Positions 15,570 through 23,588 of a stretch of DNA of 64,000 bases are shown here, one piece after another; positions within the stretch are counted from its first letter, which is position 1, and every line of letters begins with the position of its first letter. The position numbers and the translations under genes were made by a program. Source of the DNA: Bradyrhizobium prioriisuperbiae (GTDB lineage Bacteria > Pseudomonadota > Alphaproteobacteria > Rhizobiales > Xanthobacteraceae). The stretch spans positions 4,700,501 through 4,764,500 of the forward strand of contig NZ_CP135921.1 of assembly GCF_032397745.1 (NCBI RefSeq), in the 5' to 3' direction. The notes below the pieces were generated by a model. The model was not told where the DNA came from, made no database searches, and worked only from the letters and a program-made list of their open reading frames with translations.

Positions 15570-16261
15570 TCAAACCAGGGTGACACCGTCGCGTTGCAGC
15601 CGCTCCCAGATGACCTGGTCGAGCGTCTGCGCGATGCGCGTGTAGTCGCTCTGGTGCAAGAGAGGGGGCCGGCTTCGGTCATATCCTCCACCTTGGTACC
15701 TCCGAACACATGCCAGAACCGCATCAGAGCGAATCTACGAAAGACGTTGACGCCCGCATGGCGCGCGACCCTGGCGATCCGCGCGACCATATCGGTGCTG
15801 TTGGCGATGGTCTCGGGATGGATCATGGCCGTGGTGTATTGCAAATCCATCAGCACGATGTCCGCCGAGAGTGTCTTCAGTCGAACCAGGCCCGCTCGGA
15901 TGGCATCCTCGACCTCATCCAGGTCGTAGCCCTTCCAGGCGGCATTGGTTCCGATCTGCCAGATCACCATAGTCGGATTTTCGGCGACGACCTGCGCTTC
16001 AAACCGCGCGAGCTCGTCGGCCGCTTCCTCGCCATTGACGCCGCGGTTGATGACGTCCGTCGGTGGATAGCGGAATCTCAGCGCGTCTTGCAACAGCTCC
16101 GGATAAGGCTTCGCACCGCCTTCGCCAAAGGTCGACGACGAGCCGATGGTTACGATCTTGACGCGGTCCTTGTGGGCCATGCATCGCGCCATGTTGGCAA
16201 GCGGGTGGCGAAAGCGGACGACCTCGCGCACGTCGTTCGGCAGCGGCTGTTGCTCCGGCAT
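15570..16261 (-). pseudogene. SGNH/GDSL hydrolase with a single-base frameshift near the 3' end
   Basis: Esterase/lipase-like hydrolase of about 230 residues. Block I is TIGSSSTFGEG (nucleophile Ser, about residue 38) and block III is QIGTNAAW. After VEDMTEAG the frame leaves the family sequence at a run of five G (plus-strand 15664-15668). Adding one base restores PLLHQSDYTRIAQTLDQ and RLQRDGVTLV-stop at 15570, which contains the block V His. As sequenced, the frame runs into unrelated sequence antisense to the acetyltransferase gene and lacks the catalytic His. This is either a real inactivating frameshift or a homopolymer sequencing error. Confidence 0.75.
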
Positions 16262-16390
16262 GAAATTCGCTCCGTCATAAAATAAAGCAGGCGCAATCGC
16301 GCTGCGGCAAAATCAATCCTGCGAGGATATCCCGTTCCCCCAGTGCGGACAATCGCTGCGGCGTTCGCTGAGGCGCAATGTCGATTAATT

Positions 16391-16510
16391 GCTTCCTTTG
16401 CCGGTCTCCTTAAGGAAGCATCCGGAAGGCTCGACAAAGAGCTTCACAAAAGCAGGTCCCCGGGGGGACACGGGTTTTGCTGTGGGTCCGGTCAGGGCAG
16501 GCTCCGCAGA
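16391..16510 (+). promoter_or_regulatory. Possible structured leader of the ABC-transporter operon (unassigned)
   Basis: Upstream of the binding-protein gene, GCTTCCTT (16391-16398) pairs perfectly with AAGGAAGC (16412-16419). Further on, GTCCC-CGGG-GGGAC and a longer GGAC...GTCC pairing are possible around 16465-16505. No known riboswitch consensus fits by eye. Reported because the rest of the interval 16262-16558 holds no gene. Confidence 0.3.
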
Positions 16511-16558
16511 GATCAACAGGGCGCCGTTTCTACCAGAGCGGCGGCGCGGAGAAGATTC

Positions 16559-17560
16559 ATGCTGAGGAGCAGACACAGTCGCGTTGCCACGTTGGCGGCG
16601 AGCGCCGTTCTCGCGTTGTCGATCACTGCGCCCAGCGATAGCGGGGCTGCTGAGCTGCTCAAGGCACGGCTGGCGCAAAACCTCGCGCCGATCTCGGCGC
16701 TGGCCATCGTCGCCAAGGCGAACGGCCTGTTCGAGAAGCACGGCCTCGATATTTCGGTGAGCAACTTCACCTCGGGCAAACAATGCCTGGATACGGTGGT
16801 GGGCGGTGGCGCCGACATCGCGACCACGGCGGAAGCGCCGGTGACCGCGGCCGCCATGGCCGGCCAGCCGATCGCATTCGTCGCCGGCATGGAATATTCC
16901 GACCTCAAAACCATGACCGCGGCGACCGCCGGCATCAAGACCAAGGCCGACCTGCGCGGCAAGAAGATCGCCTTCACCGCCGGCACCGGCAGCGAGGTCT
17001 ATACATCTCGGCTGCTGAAATCGGCCGGGCTGACGGCCGCCGACGTGACCCTGGTGAACCTGCGGCCGCAGGACATGCTGCCGGCGCTGGTGGCCGGCAG
17101 CATCGATGCGTTCGACACCTGGGAGCCGCACATCTCCAACGCCCGCAAAGTGCTGGGAGAGAGTGCGATCCAGCTCGATACCCGCGGAATCTATTCCGAG
17201 ACCTTCAACATCGTGGTGACGCGCGCCTACCTCGAAACCAATCCCGCGCTGGTCGGGAAATTTCTCGCGGCGTTGATCGAGGCCGAGGCCTTCGTCAAGG
17301 CGAACCCTGATGCGGCGATAACGAAGGTGGCGGATGCCGTCGGCATGAAGCGCGATGAGCTCGCGGCGATCTGGCCGGACTATGTCTATCGCGTCGGCGT
17401 CGACGATCGCCTTGTCGAGACGCTCAAGATCCACGCGGCGTGGCGGCTGGAGAGCGGCAACCATCCGCCGAATGCGACCATGCCTGATTTCACCAAGGTG
17501 CTTGCGCTCGAGCCGCTGCGAAGCCTTGATCCCGGCCGCGTTTCCGTATCGGCCAACTAG
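16559..17560 (+). CDS. ABC transporter substrate-binding protein (NMT1/SsuA/TauA type)
   Basis: Periplasmic binding protein, 333 residues, with a signal peptide (LAASAVLALSITAPSDSGAA, cleavage near residue 31). The mature protein starts with ARLAQNLAPISALAIVAKANG and shows the nitrate/sulfonate/taurine/thiamine-precursor family pattern: GADIATTAEAPVTAAAM, KKIAFTAGTGSEVYTSRLLK, and the W-E-P segment DAFDTWEPHISNA. The first of three ABC genes (binding protein, permease, ATPase) with a 5-bp gap to the next. ATG 16559 follows CGGAGAAG. Ligand unknown; the nearby AtzF-like amidase hints at a nitrogen compound. Confidence 0.9.
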   Translation: MLRSRHSRVATLAASAVLALSITAPSDSGAAELLKARLAQNLAPISALAIVAKANGLFEKHGLDISVSNFTSGKQCLDTVVGGGADIATTAEAPVTAAAMAGQPIAFVAGMEYSDLKTMTAATAGIKTKADLRGKKIAFTAGTGSEVYTSRLLKSAGLTAADVTLVNLRPQDMLPALVAGSIDAFDTWEPHISNARKVLGESAIQLDTRGIYSETFNIVVTRAYLETNPALVGKFLAALIEAEAFVKANPDAAITKVADAVGMKRDELAAIWPDYVYRVGVDDRLVETLKIHAAWRLESGNHPPNATMPDFTKVLALEPLRSLDPGRVSVSAN

Positions 17561-17565
17561 ACCGA

Positions 17566-18330
17566 ATGGACGCGAGCGGTCCCATGCGACGGATGAACCT
17601 TCTGGTCAGCGTGCTGTCCATTCCGCTGTTCCTTGTGGTGTGGGAGTTCGTTGCCCGATCCGGCATCGTCAACATCGTGCTGTTCCCGCCGCCGTCGACA
17701 GTGGTCGTGGCTTTGGTCGCGTGGATCAAGAGCGGACAGTTCGCCGTCGATCTGCTGGCGAGCCTTACGCGCGTGGTCGTGGGCTTTGTGCTCGGCGCGA
17801 CCATGGGCATCGTGCTCGGAGTTCTCACCGGGCAGTTTCCGCTGGTCTCCAGCCTGCTGTCGCCGCTGTTCCATATCCTGCGGCCGATTCCGCCGATCGC
17901 GTTCGTGCCGATCGTCATTCTGTGGTTCGGCCTCTCGGAAGCGGGCAAGCTGTTCCTGGTGGTGTGGGGCGTGTTCTTCACGGTGTGGCTGGCAGCGCAC
18001 ATCGGTGTGCAGAAGGTCGACCGCGGCCTGATCCGCGCGGCCCAGATGCTGGGAACGCCGCGCCGGCAGATGCTGCAGGAAATCGTCCTACTGGGGGCAT
18101 TGCCCTATATCGTGGTGGGGCTGCGCACCGCGGTGAGTATTTCGTTCTACACGCTGGTCGCGGCCGAACTGGCGGGAGCATTCGCCGGCATTGTTTATCG
18201 GATCGAGATCGCCCAGCAGAATTTGCAAACCGGGCAGGTGATGGGGGGCCTCGCGGCACTCGGGCTGTTGTCGTTCATCGCGGACCGGCTGTTCGCGGTG
18301 GCGGCGGAGCGGGCGATATGGTGGCGATGA
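17566..18330 (+). CDS. ABC transporter permease (SsuC/TauC type)
   Basis: Inner-membrane permease, 254 residues, about six helices. The binding-protein-dependent transport signature (EAA loop) reads QMLGTPRRQMLQEIVLLGALPYIVVGLR in the last cytosolic loop, here given as the stretch from about residue 162 to 189. The family element RPIPPIAFVPIVILWFGLSE precedes it. It starts five bases after the binding-protein stop; the ATPase gene start overlaps its 3' end by 13 bases, so the three are translationally linked. Confidence 0.92.
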   Translation: MDASGPMRRMNLLVSVLSIPLFLVVWEFVARSGIVNIVLFPPPSTVVVALVAWIKSGQFAVDLLASLTRVVVGFVLGATMGIVLGVLTGQFPLVSSLLSPLFHILRPIPPIAFVPIVILWFGLSEAGKLFLVVWGVFFTVWLAAHIGVQKVDRGLIRAAQMLGTPRRQMLQEIVLLGALPYIVVGLRTAVSISFYTLVAAELAGAFAGIVYRIEIAQQNLQTGQVMGGLAALGLLSFIADRLFAVAAERAIWWR

Positions 18331-19178
18331 TGCTGAAAGCGGCTCCGGCCCCCGCGCGGTTGCAACCTGTGGCGGCATCGCAGCCCGACAAGGCCGCGAT
18401 CTCTGTGAAGGATCTGAGCATCGTGTTCGACACGGCGCGCGGCGAGGTCATCGCGGTGGATCGCGTGTCGTTCAGCGTGACCCATGGCGAGTTCGTCTGC
18501 ATCGTCGGTCCGTCCGGCTGCGGCAAGTCAACGGTGCTCAATGCCATTGCCGGCCTCGAGATGCCTTACCAGGGCGAGGTGACCGTCGATGGCCGGCCGA
18601 TGCGGCGGCCGCGGCCCGATGTCGGCATGGTGTTCCAGCAGCCGCATCTGTTTCCATGGAAGTCCGTGCGCAAGAATATCGCCCACGGCCCGCGCATGCT
18701 CGGCAAGTCGACCAAGGACGCCGGAGCGATCGCCGACGGCCTGATCGAGATGATCGGCCTCACGCGGTTTGCCGACGCCTATCCGCATACTTTGTCCGGC
18801 GGGATGCAGCAGCGGGTTGCGATCGCGCGGGCGCTGGCCAACCAGCCGCGCGTGCTGCTGATGGACGAACCGTTCGGCGCGCTCGACGCGCAGACCCGTG
18901 CGGTGATGCAGGACAACCTGCTGGCGCTGAGCAGCCGCATCAACGCCACGGTGGTGTTCGTCACCCATGACATCGATGAGGCCATTCTTCTGGCGGACCG
19001 CGTCCTGATCATGAGCGCCGGGCCGGGCCGCATCCTGCGCGACCTCGCGGTCGACCTGCCGCGGCCGCGCTCCCACGCCATCATGCTGGAGCCGGCCTAT
19101 CTCGCGCTGAAGAAGGATTGCCTCGATCTGATCCGCACGGAAGGCCAACGCGCGTTCGATCAGGCGCTGCAACGTTGA
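18318..19178 (+). CDS. ABC transporter ATP-binding protein (SsuB/TauB type)
   Basis: Energises the importer. 286 residues with a 25-residue N-terminal extension, then Walker A GPSGCGKST, Q-loop VFQQPHLFPW, signature LSGGMQQR, Walker B VLLMDEPFGALD and switch His in FVTHD. The GLU-ALA-rich C-terminal tail is family typical. ATG 18318 overlaps the permease gene; other in-frame starts (GTG 18321, ATG 18327/18330) are possible. Last gene of the transporter set. Confidence 0.93.
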   Translation: MVAMMLKAAPAPARLQPVAASQPDKAAISVKDLSIVFDTARGEVIAVDRVSFSVTHGEFVCIVGPSGCGKSTVLNAIAGLEMPYQGEVTVDGRPMRRPRPDVGMVFQQPHLFPWKSVRKNIAHGPRMLGKSTKDAGAIADGLIEMIGLTRFADAYPHTLSGGMQQRVAIARALANQPRVLLMDEPFGALDAQTRAVMQDNLLALSSRINATVVFVTHDIDEAILLADRVLIMSAGPGRILRDLAVDLPRPRSHAIMLEPAYLALKKDCLDLIRTEGQRAFDQALQR

Positions 19179-19380
19179 TGGCGAGCCGCACGTCTTCGAT
19201 TTACGTGACCAGCGAGCGTAGCTGATCGCAAAACCGGGATTTGCTGTTGTTGAACATGCGGCCGGCCCGTTCGTTCTACCGCATCAAATATCTTTGGAAA
19301 GCGATTGCCCACTTTGTTCCCCGCAGTCGGTGGTGGGCGGACTATCTTGCATGCCTTGTTGAGAGGCATTGGCATGAGTC

Positions 19381-19408
19381 TTGAATTGATCACATCAAAT
19401 CAATTCAA
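19381..19408 (+). promoter_or_regulatory. 28-bp perfect inverted repeat abutting the Shine-Dalgarno of the Crp/Fnr gene
   Basis: TTGAATTGAT (19381-19390), 8 nt, ATCAATTCAA (19399-19408). The last arm runs into AAGGAGG (19407-19413), six bases before ATG 19419. As DNA it could be an operator for the regulator itself (the inner part TTGAT-CAC-ATCAA resembles an FNR half-site pair with a spacer one base short). As RNA it would be a 10-bp hairpin touching the ribosome-binding site. Confidence 0.65.
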
Positions 19409-19418
19409 GGAGGCGGGG

Positions 19419-20144
19419 ATGGCAGCGGTGGATATGACAGCGGCGGCCGGCGTCATGCTGGTGGAGTCGGACAGCCTGGTGCGTCCGCTTCCCGGTCTGC
19501 TGGATGAGCTGGGCCCTGCGGATCGCGCCCGCCTGCGCGCCATCGGACGGGAGCGGGTGCTGGAGGTCGGCGATCTGGTATGGCGCCAGGGCGACGTCCA
19601 GACCGGAATCTACTTGATCAATTCAGGCCGTATCCGCAGCTATTACGCAGCACCTTCGGGGCGCGAGGTGACGCTGGCCTATTGGTTCGCCGGCAATTTC
19701 GTCGGTGGTCCCGATCTGTTCGGCGCCGGACCTCACATGTGGTCGTCGTCGGCGATCGAGCGCAGTGAACTGACCTTCCTGCCGGGGCCGTCGCTGCGCA
19801 AGCTTGCGCTGGAGTCTCCGACACTCGCGGTCGCGTTGCTGGATGCGCTGGCCTTCAAGGCACGATGCTATTCGGCGATGGCGCAGATGCTGGGCACGCG
19901 CTCGGTGACGGAACGGCTGCAACGCCTGCTGATCTTCCTGTCGCGCATCTACGGCACCCGGCGCGGCCGGGAGGTGGTGATCGGAATGCCGTTCACCCAC
20001 GGCGACCTCGCCAATCTGATCGGTTCAACACGGCAGTGGGTGACGGTTCAACTCGCCCGCATGCAGGCGCGCGGCATCATCAAATATCATCGCGGCCTGA
20101 TCGCGATCCAGAACCTGCCGGCGCTGGACCTCGAGGTGGTCTGA
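19419..20144 (+). CDS. Crp/Fnr-family transcriptional regulator
   Basis: 241 residues. An N-terminal cNMP-binding-like beta-barrel (GDLVWRQGDVQTGIYLINSG, about residues 47-66) is followed by the long dimer helix and a winged helix (FTHGDLANLIGSTRQWVTVQ, about 190-209). The phosphate-binding Arg of true cAMP receptors is not present in the cassette position (GGPDLFGAGPHMWS), and there are no FNR-type cysteines, so the signal is not cAMP or an iron-sulfur cluster by this evidence. ATG 19419 has a strong AAGGAGG; an upstream ATG (19374) would translate through the inverted repeat. It lies between the ABC transporter and the amidase gene and may control both. Confidence 0.88.
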   Translation: MAAVDMTAAAGVMLVESDSLVRPLPGLLDELGPADRARLRAIGRERVLEVGDLVWRQGDVQTGIYLINSGRIRSYYAAPSGREVTLAYWFAGNFVGGPDLFGAGPHMWSSSAIERSELTFLPGPSLRKLALESPTLAVALLDALAFKARCYSAMAQMLGTRSVTERLQRLLIFLSRIYGTRRGREVVIGMPFTHGDLANLIGSTRQWVTVQLARMQARGIIKYHRGLIAIQNLPALDLEVV

Positions 20145-20151
20145 ACTTCAC

Positions 20152-21543
20152 TCACGCACGCGAGATCAGTTCAAACGCGGCGCCGCCCGCATTGACTTCG
20201 AGCCGCCGCGCCAATGCAATCAAGGCCCGATCCGACCAGGCGGGCGCCAGCAGCGTGACGCCCATGGGAATGCCGTTCGGCAGCACCGCATTGGGAATTG
20301 CGACGGCGCAGAGATCGAGCAGGTTGGCGAAATAAGAATAGTAGCCGAGGCTGGTGTTGAGGGTGATCGGATCGCGGTTCATGTCATCTAGCGCGATCGG
20401 ACGCGGCGCGGTCGGCACCACAAGGGCATCGAGATCGGCCATCACCGTCTGCGTCTGCCGCCGCAGCCGCAACAGCCGGTGGTGGGCGGTGAACGCATCC
20501 ATGGCTGAGAAGCCGCTCGCCGCGCGTAGCACCGTCTTGGTAACGTCCAGCAGCTCATCGGTGTCGATCTCGGTCAGTGCTGCGATCGCGGCGCGCCGCT
20601 CGGCGACCCAGGGGCCGGCGAACAGCATCTTGCCCGCTTCCGCGAACGGCGCGAAATCGATCTCGACAGCCGTGCCGCCGAGACCGGTAAATCGCGCGCA
20701 GGCCTCTTCATAAAGCGCGGAGCATTCCGGCATGCCGTAACATTCGAGCTGGCCGGGCGCGATGCGGCCGAACCTGAAGGCGGAACTGGGAGCGGCGGCG
20801 CCGATACCCGCCGGCCGGCTGTAGGGGTCCTCCGTGTCGAAGCCTTCGATGATGTCGAGGATCGTCGCGCCGTCCTGCACGGTGTTGCAGAACACCGACA
20901 CGCAGTCGAGTGTCGGGCAATTCGGCACCAGGCCGCGCGACGACACGCGGCCAATGGTCGGCTTGATGCCGACAATGCCGTTGAAGCCCGCGGGAATGCG
21001 GCCGGAGCCTCCGGTATCGGTGCCGAGCGCGAATACGACGTGGCCGGCCGCGACCGCCACAGCCGATCCCGAGCTCGAGCCGCCCGAGACGTAGCTGTCG
21101 TCAGCCACCGTTGCACAGGCACCGTAGGGCGACCGTGCGCCGGACAGGCCAGTCGCAAACTGATCGAGATTGGTCTTGCCGATGCAGATGGCACCGGCGG
21201 CGACGAGGCGCTCGACGCTGCGAGCGGAGCGCGCTGGCTGATAACTGAAGGAGGGACAGGCCGCGGTGGTCGGCATGCCCAGGACGTCAATGTTGTCCTT
21301 GACGCCGAACGGAACACCGAGCAGGGGCAGATGTTCGCCGGCCTGCGCGCGCGCCATCAGTTTGCGGCACTCGTCCAACGCCTCCGCAAATGGGCGCACG
21401 TGAATCCAGCAGTTGCGGTCGTGTTCGGCCTCAATGCGCCCATAGGCCGTTTCGAGAACCTGCAGGGCATTGGATTTTGCATCGAATGGGCTCTGCCGGC
21501 CGGACTGGACCGGCGCGGCGGACCGTGCGTTGGGGCTGCTCAC
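20152..21543 (-). CDS. Amidase-signature hydrolase, AtzF/allophanate-hydrolase-like
   Basis: Cytosolic Ser-cisSer-Lys amidase, 463 residues. The catalytic Lys is in GVPFGVKDNIDV, the cis-Ser and nucleophile Ser in SGGSSSGSAVAVAAG and GTDTGGSGRIPAG. The C-terminal portion (NLLDLCAVAIPNAVLPNGIP, MGVTLLAPAWSD) matches the allophanate/1-carboxybiuret hydrolase subgroup, but the extra C-terminal domain of full AtzF or DUR1,2 is absent. Start: GTG 21543 with GAAGGAGA upstream; an in-frame ATG at 21651 lacks one. It is convergent with the Crp/Fnr gene (7-bp gap). Together with the transporter it suggests uptake and hydrolysis of a urea- or amide-like compound. Confidence 0.82.
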   Translation of the reverse strand: MSSPNARSAAPVQSGRQSPFDAKSNALQVLETAYGRIEAEHDRNCWIHVRPFAEALDECRKLMARAQAGEHLPLLGVPFGVKDNIDVLGMPTTAACPSFSYQPARSARSVERLVAAGAICIGKTNLDQFATGLSGARSPYGACATVADDSYVSGGSSSGSAVAVAAGHVVFALGTDTGGSGRIPAGFNGIVGIKPTIGRVSSRGLVPNCPTLDCVSVFCNTVQDGATILDIIEGFDTEDPYSRPAGIGAAAPSSAFRFGRIAPGQLECYGMPECSALYEEACARFTGLGGTAVEIDFAPFAEAGKMLFAGPWVAERRAAIAALTEIDTDELLDVTKTVLRAASGFSAMDAFTAHHRLLRLRRQTQTVMADLDALVVPTAPRPIALDDMNRDPITLNTSLGYYSYFANLLDLCAVAIPNAVLPNGIPMGVTLLAPAWSDRALIALARRLEVNAGGAAFELISRA

Positions 21544-21734
21544 CGAAATCGTCTCCTTCGAACGCTTGCGTTGGGGGAAACTGGTCGGGGCGCCTCGTCT
21601 GGACAAGCAATTAAGTGCTTGGGCCTCAAGTGAGGCGATCCCACCTCTCACATCTCGGCGAGCCCAGCTGTTTCCGGTGCAGGAGCGCCGAAAAGGACTT
21701 GGCGAAAGCCCCGCTTGATGATCAAGTGATCAGC

Positions 21735-23090
21735 ATGAAACAATCGATTGCAATCGGTGTTTTGGTGCTTGTCGGAGCGGTCGGCGCCGGTGCCTTCGCG
21801 CTGACGTACAAACCGGTCATCGCGCCGCGCGATCCAGCCCAGAAGCCTGCTTTCGACCAGGCTTTGGTGCGCCGCGGCAGCGAACTCGCCGCGGTCGGCG
21901 ATTGCAACACCTGCCACACCGCGCCGGGCGGCAAGGTCTTTGCCGGCGGCCTTGGTCTGCCGACGCCGTTCGGCACCATCTATTCCACCAACATCACGCC
22001 CGATCCGGAGACCGGCATCGGCCGCTGGCCGGAGGCCGCGTTCCAGCGCGCCATGCGCGAGGGCGTCGATCGCGAGGGCCGGCATCTTTATCCGGCGTTC
22101 CCGTATGATCACTTCACGCTGGTCACCGATGACGATAACCGCGCGCTGTATGCCTTCCTGATGACCCGGCCGGCGGTGCGATCGCCGGCGAAGCAAAACG
22201 AACTGCCGTTTCCGTTGACGCTGCGGCCGGTGCTTGCCGGCTGGAAGCTGCTGTTCCTGAAACAGGGGCCATACACGCCCGATCCGGCGCGCGATGCGCT
22301 GTGGAATCGCGGCGCTTATCTGGTGGAGGGCATCGGCCATTGCGGCGCCTGCCACACCCCGCGCAACATTCTTGGTGCGGAGAAGTCGCATCAGGCGTTC
22401 GCCGGTGGTGATGCTGAGGGCTGGCACGCCTTCACCATCAATTCGGCCTCGCCGTCGCCGGTGCCGTGGGATGTCGATACACTGAATGTCTATCTGCGCC
22501 AGGGCTGGCACGGCCTGCATGGCGTCGCACGCGGCCCGATGGGGCCGGTCGCCGACAATCTGGCCGCGGTGTCGGACCAGGACGTCAAGGCGATCGCGGT
22601 CTATGTCGCCGACATGATGGGACATCCGACGCCTGAGCGCCGGCAGCAGGGTGAGGCTCTCGCCACCGCCGCGCCGCGCGACAGCACCGGCAGCAAGCCG
22701 CAATCCGGGGGCAGCCAGACGGTCGCCTCCGCTGTGCCGAGTGGCGATATCGGCGCGGCCATCTATGCCAGCGCCTGCGCCATGTGCCACGAGAGCGGGC
22801 GTCCGGTGCCTTATGGCGGCATGAGCCTGTCGCTGAGCACCACGGTCAGCGCGGACAGCCCGCGCAATCTGATCAACCTGCTGCTGGCGGGTCTGCCGGC
22901 TGCGGACGGCAAGCGCGGTCCGATCATGCCGGGCTTCGCCGCGACACTGACCGACCCGCAGATTTCAGCACTGGTCAGCTATCTGCGCGCAAATTTCAGC
23001 CGCAAGGGGCCGTGGCCGGATATCGCATCGCCGCTGCGCGAGGCTCGTGCCGCCACGCTTGCGTCCAACACCGCCGAGGCGAAACCGTAA
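21735..23090 (+). CDS. Triheme cytochrome c subunit of a molybdenum hydroxylase
   Basis: Periplasmic, membrane-anchored electron carrier, 451 residues. An N-terminal hydrophobic helix (IGVLVLVGAVGAGAFALTY) serves as signal/anchor. Three haem-binding CxxCH motifs are present: CNTCH (C57-H61), CGACH (about residue 203) and CAMCH (about 349), each in a class I cytochrome c domain. The order matches alcohol/aldehyde-dehydrogenase-type and nicotinate-dehydrogenase-type cytochromes. The 2Fe-2S subunit gene follows after 9 bp. It would accept electrons from the molybdenum subunit in place of an FAD subunit and pass them to the respiratory chain. Confidence 0.9.
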   Translation: MKQSIAIGVLVLVGAVGAGAFALTYKPVIAPRDPAQKPAFDQALVRRGSELAAVGDCNTCHTAPGGKVFAGGLGLPTPFGTIYSTNITPDPETGIGRWPEAAFQRAMREGVDREGRHLYPAFPYDHFTLVTDDDNRALYAFLMTRPAVRSPAKQNELPFPLTLRPVLAGWKLLFLKQGPYTPDPARDALWNRGAYLVEGIGHCGACHTPRNILGAEKSHQAFAGGDAEGWHAFTINSASPSPVPWDVDTLNVYLRQGWHGLHGVARGPMGPVADNLAAVSDQDVKAIAVYVADMMGHPTPERRQQGEALATAAPRDSTGSKPQSGGSQTVASAVPSGDIGAAIYASACAMCHESGRPVPYGGMSLSLSTTVSADSPRNLINLLLAGLPAADGKRGPIMPGFAATLTDPQISALVSYLRANFSRKGPWPDIASPLREARAATLASNTAEAKP

Positions 23091-23099
23091 GGAGACGTC

Positions 23100-23588
23100 A
23101 TGATCGATCTGATGGTCAATGGCCGCAGCCACAGCGTCGACGCCGATCCGGATACGCCGCTGCTCTATGTGCTGCGCGATCACCTCGAACTCAACGCCGC
23201 CAAATACGGCTGCGGGCTCGGCCAGTGCGGCGCCTGCACCGTGATGATCGACGGCGTCGCCGCCTTCTCCTGCGTGACGCCGATCCTGCTGCTGGAGGGC
23301 CGCAAGGTCACCACGCTGGAAGGCCTCGGCACGGTGGAGAAGCCGGCGCCGATCCAGCAGGCCTTCATCGAGGAGCAGGCAGCGCAATGCGGCTACTGCA
23401 TTGCCGGCATGATGATGCGCGCGCAGGCGCTGCTGCAAAAGAATCCAAACCCCTCTGACGGCGACATCCGCAGCACGCTGCAGCCGCATCTGTGCCGCTG
23501 CGGCACCCATATGCGCATCCTCAAGGCGGTGCAGCGTGCCGCTGAATTGATGCGCGCCAGCCCCAATACCGTCAAGGGAGCGACCTGA
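23100..23588 (+). CDS. (2Fe-2S)-binding small subunit of molybdenum hydroxylase (IorA/NicA-like)
   Basis: 162-residue electron-transfer subunit. The plant-ferredoxin-type cluster ligands are in CGLGQCGAC plus a following Cys (FSC); the second, helical cluster uses QCGYC and LCRCG. This is the xanthine-dehydrogenase-family two-cluster arrangement. ATG 23100 follows AAGGAGACGTC. The last bases overlap the start of the large subunit gene (TGATG), so subunits are made together. Partner in isoquinoline-1-oxidoreductase or nicotinate-hydroxylase-like enzymes. Confidence 0.94.
   Translation: MIDLMVNGRSHSVDADPDTPLLYVLRDHLELNAAKYGCGLGQCGACTVMIDGVAAFSCVTPILLLEGRKVTTLEGLGTVEKPAPIQQAFIEEQAAQCGYCIAGMMMRAQALLQKNPNPSDGDIRSTLQPHLCRCGTHMRILKAVQRAAELMRASPNTVKGAT

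Noticed and set aside
16391..16510. Guanidine (ykkC-type) or other known riboswitch before the ABC operon
   Set aside because: Gene context would fit, but I could not find the conserved ykkC elements, nor a TPP or cobalamin box; kept only as an unassigned structured leader.
19385..19400. FNR box (TTGAT-N4-ATCAA) before the Crp/Fnr gene
   Set aside because: Spacing between TTGAT and ATCAA is three bases, not four, and the flanking symmetry extends further with a different centre; a general inverted repeat is the safer call.
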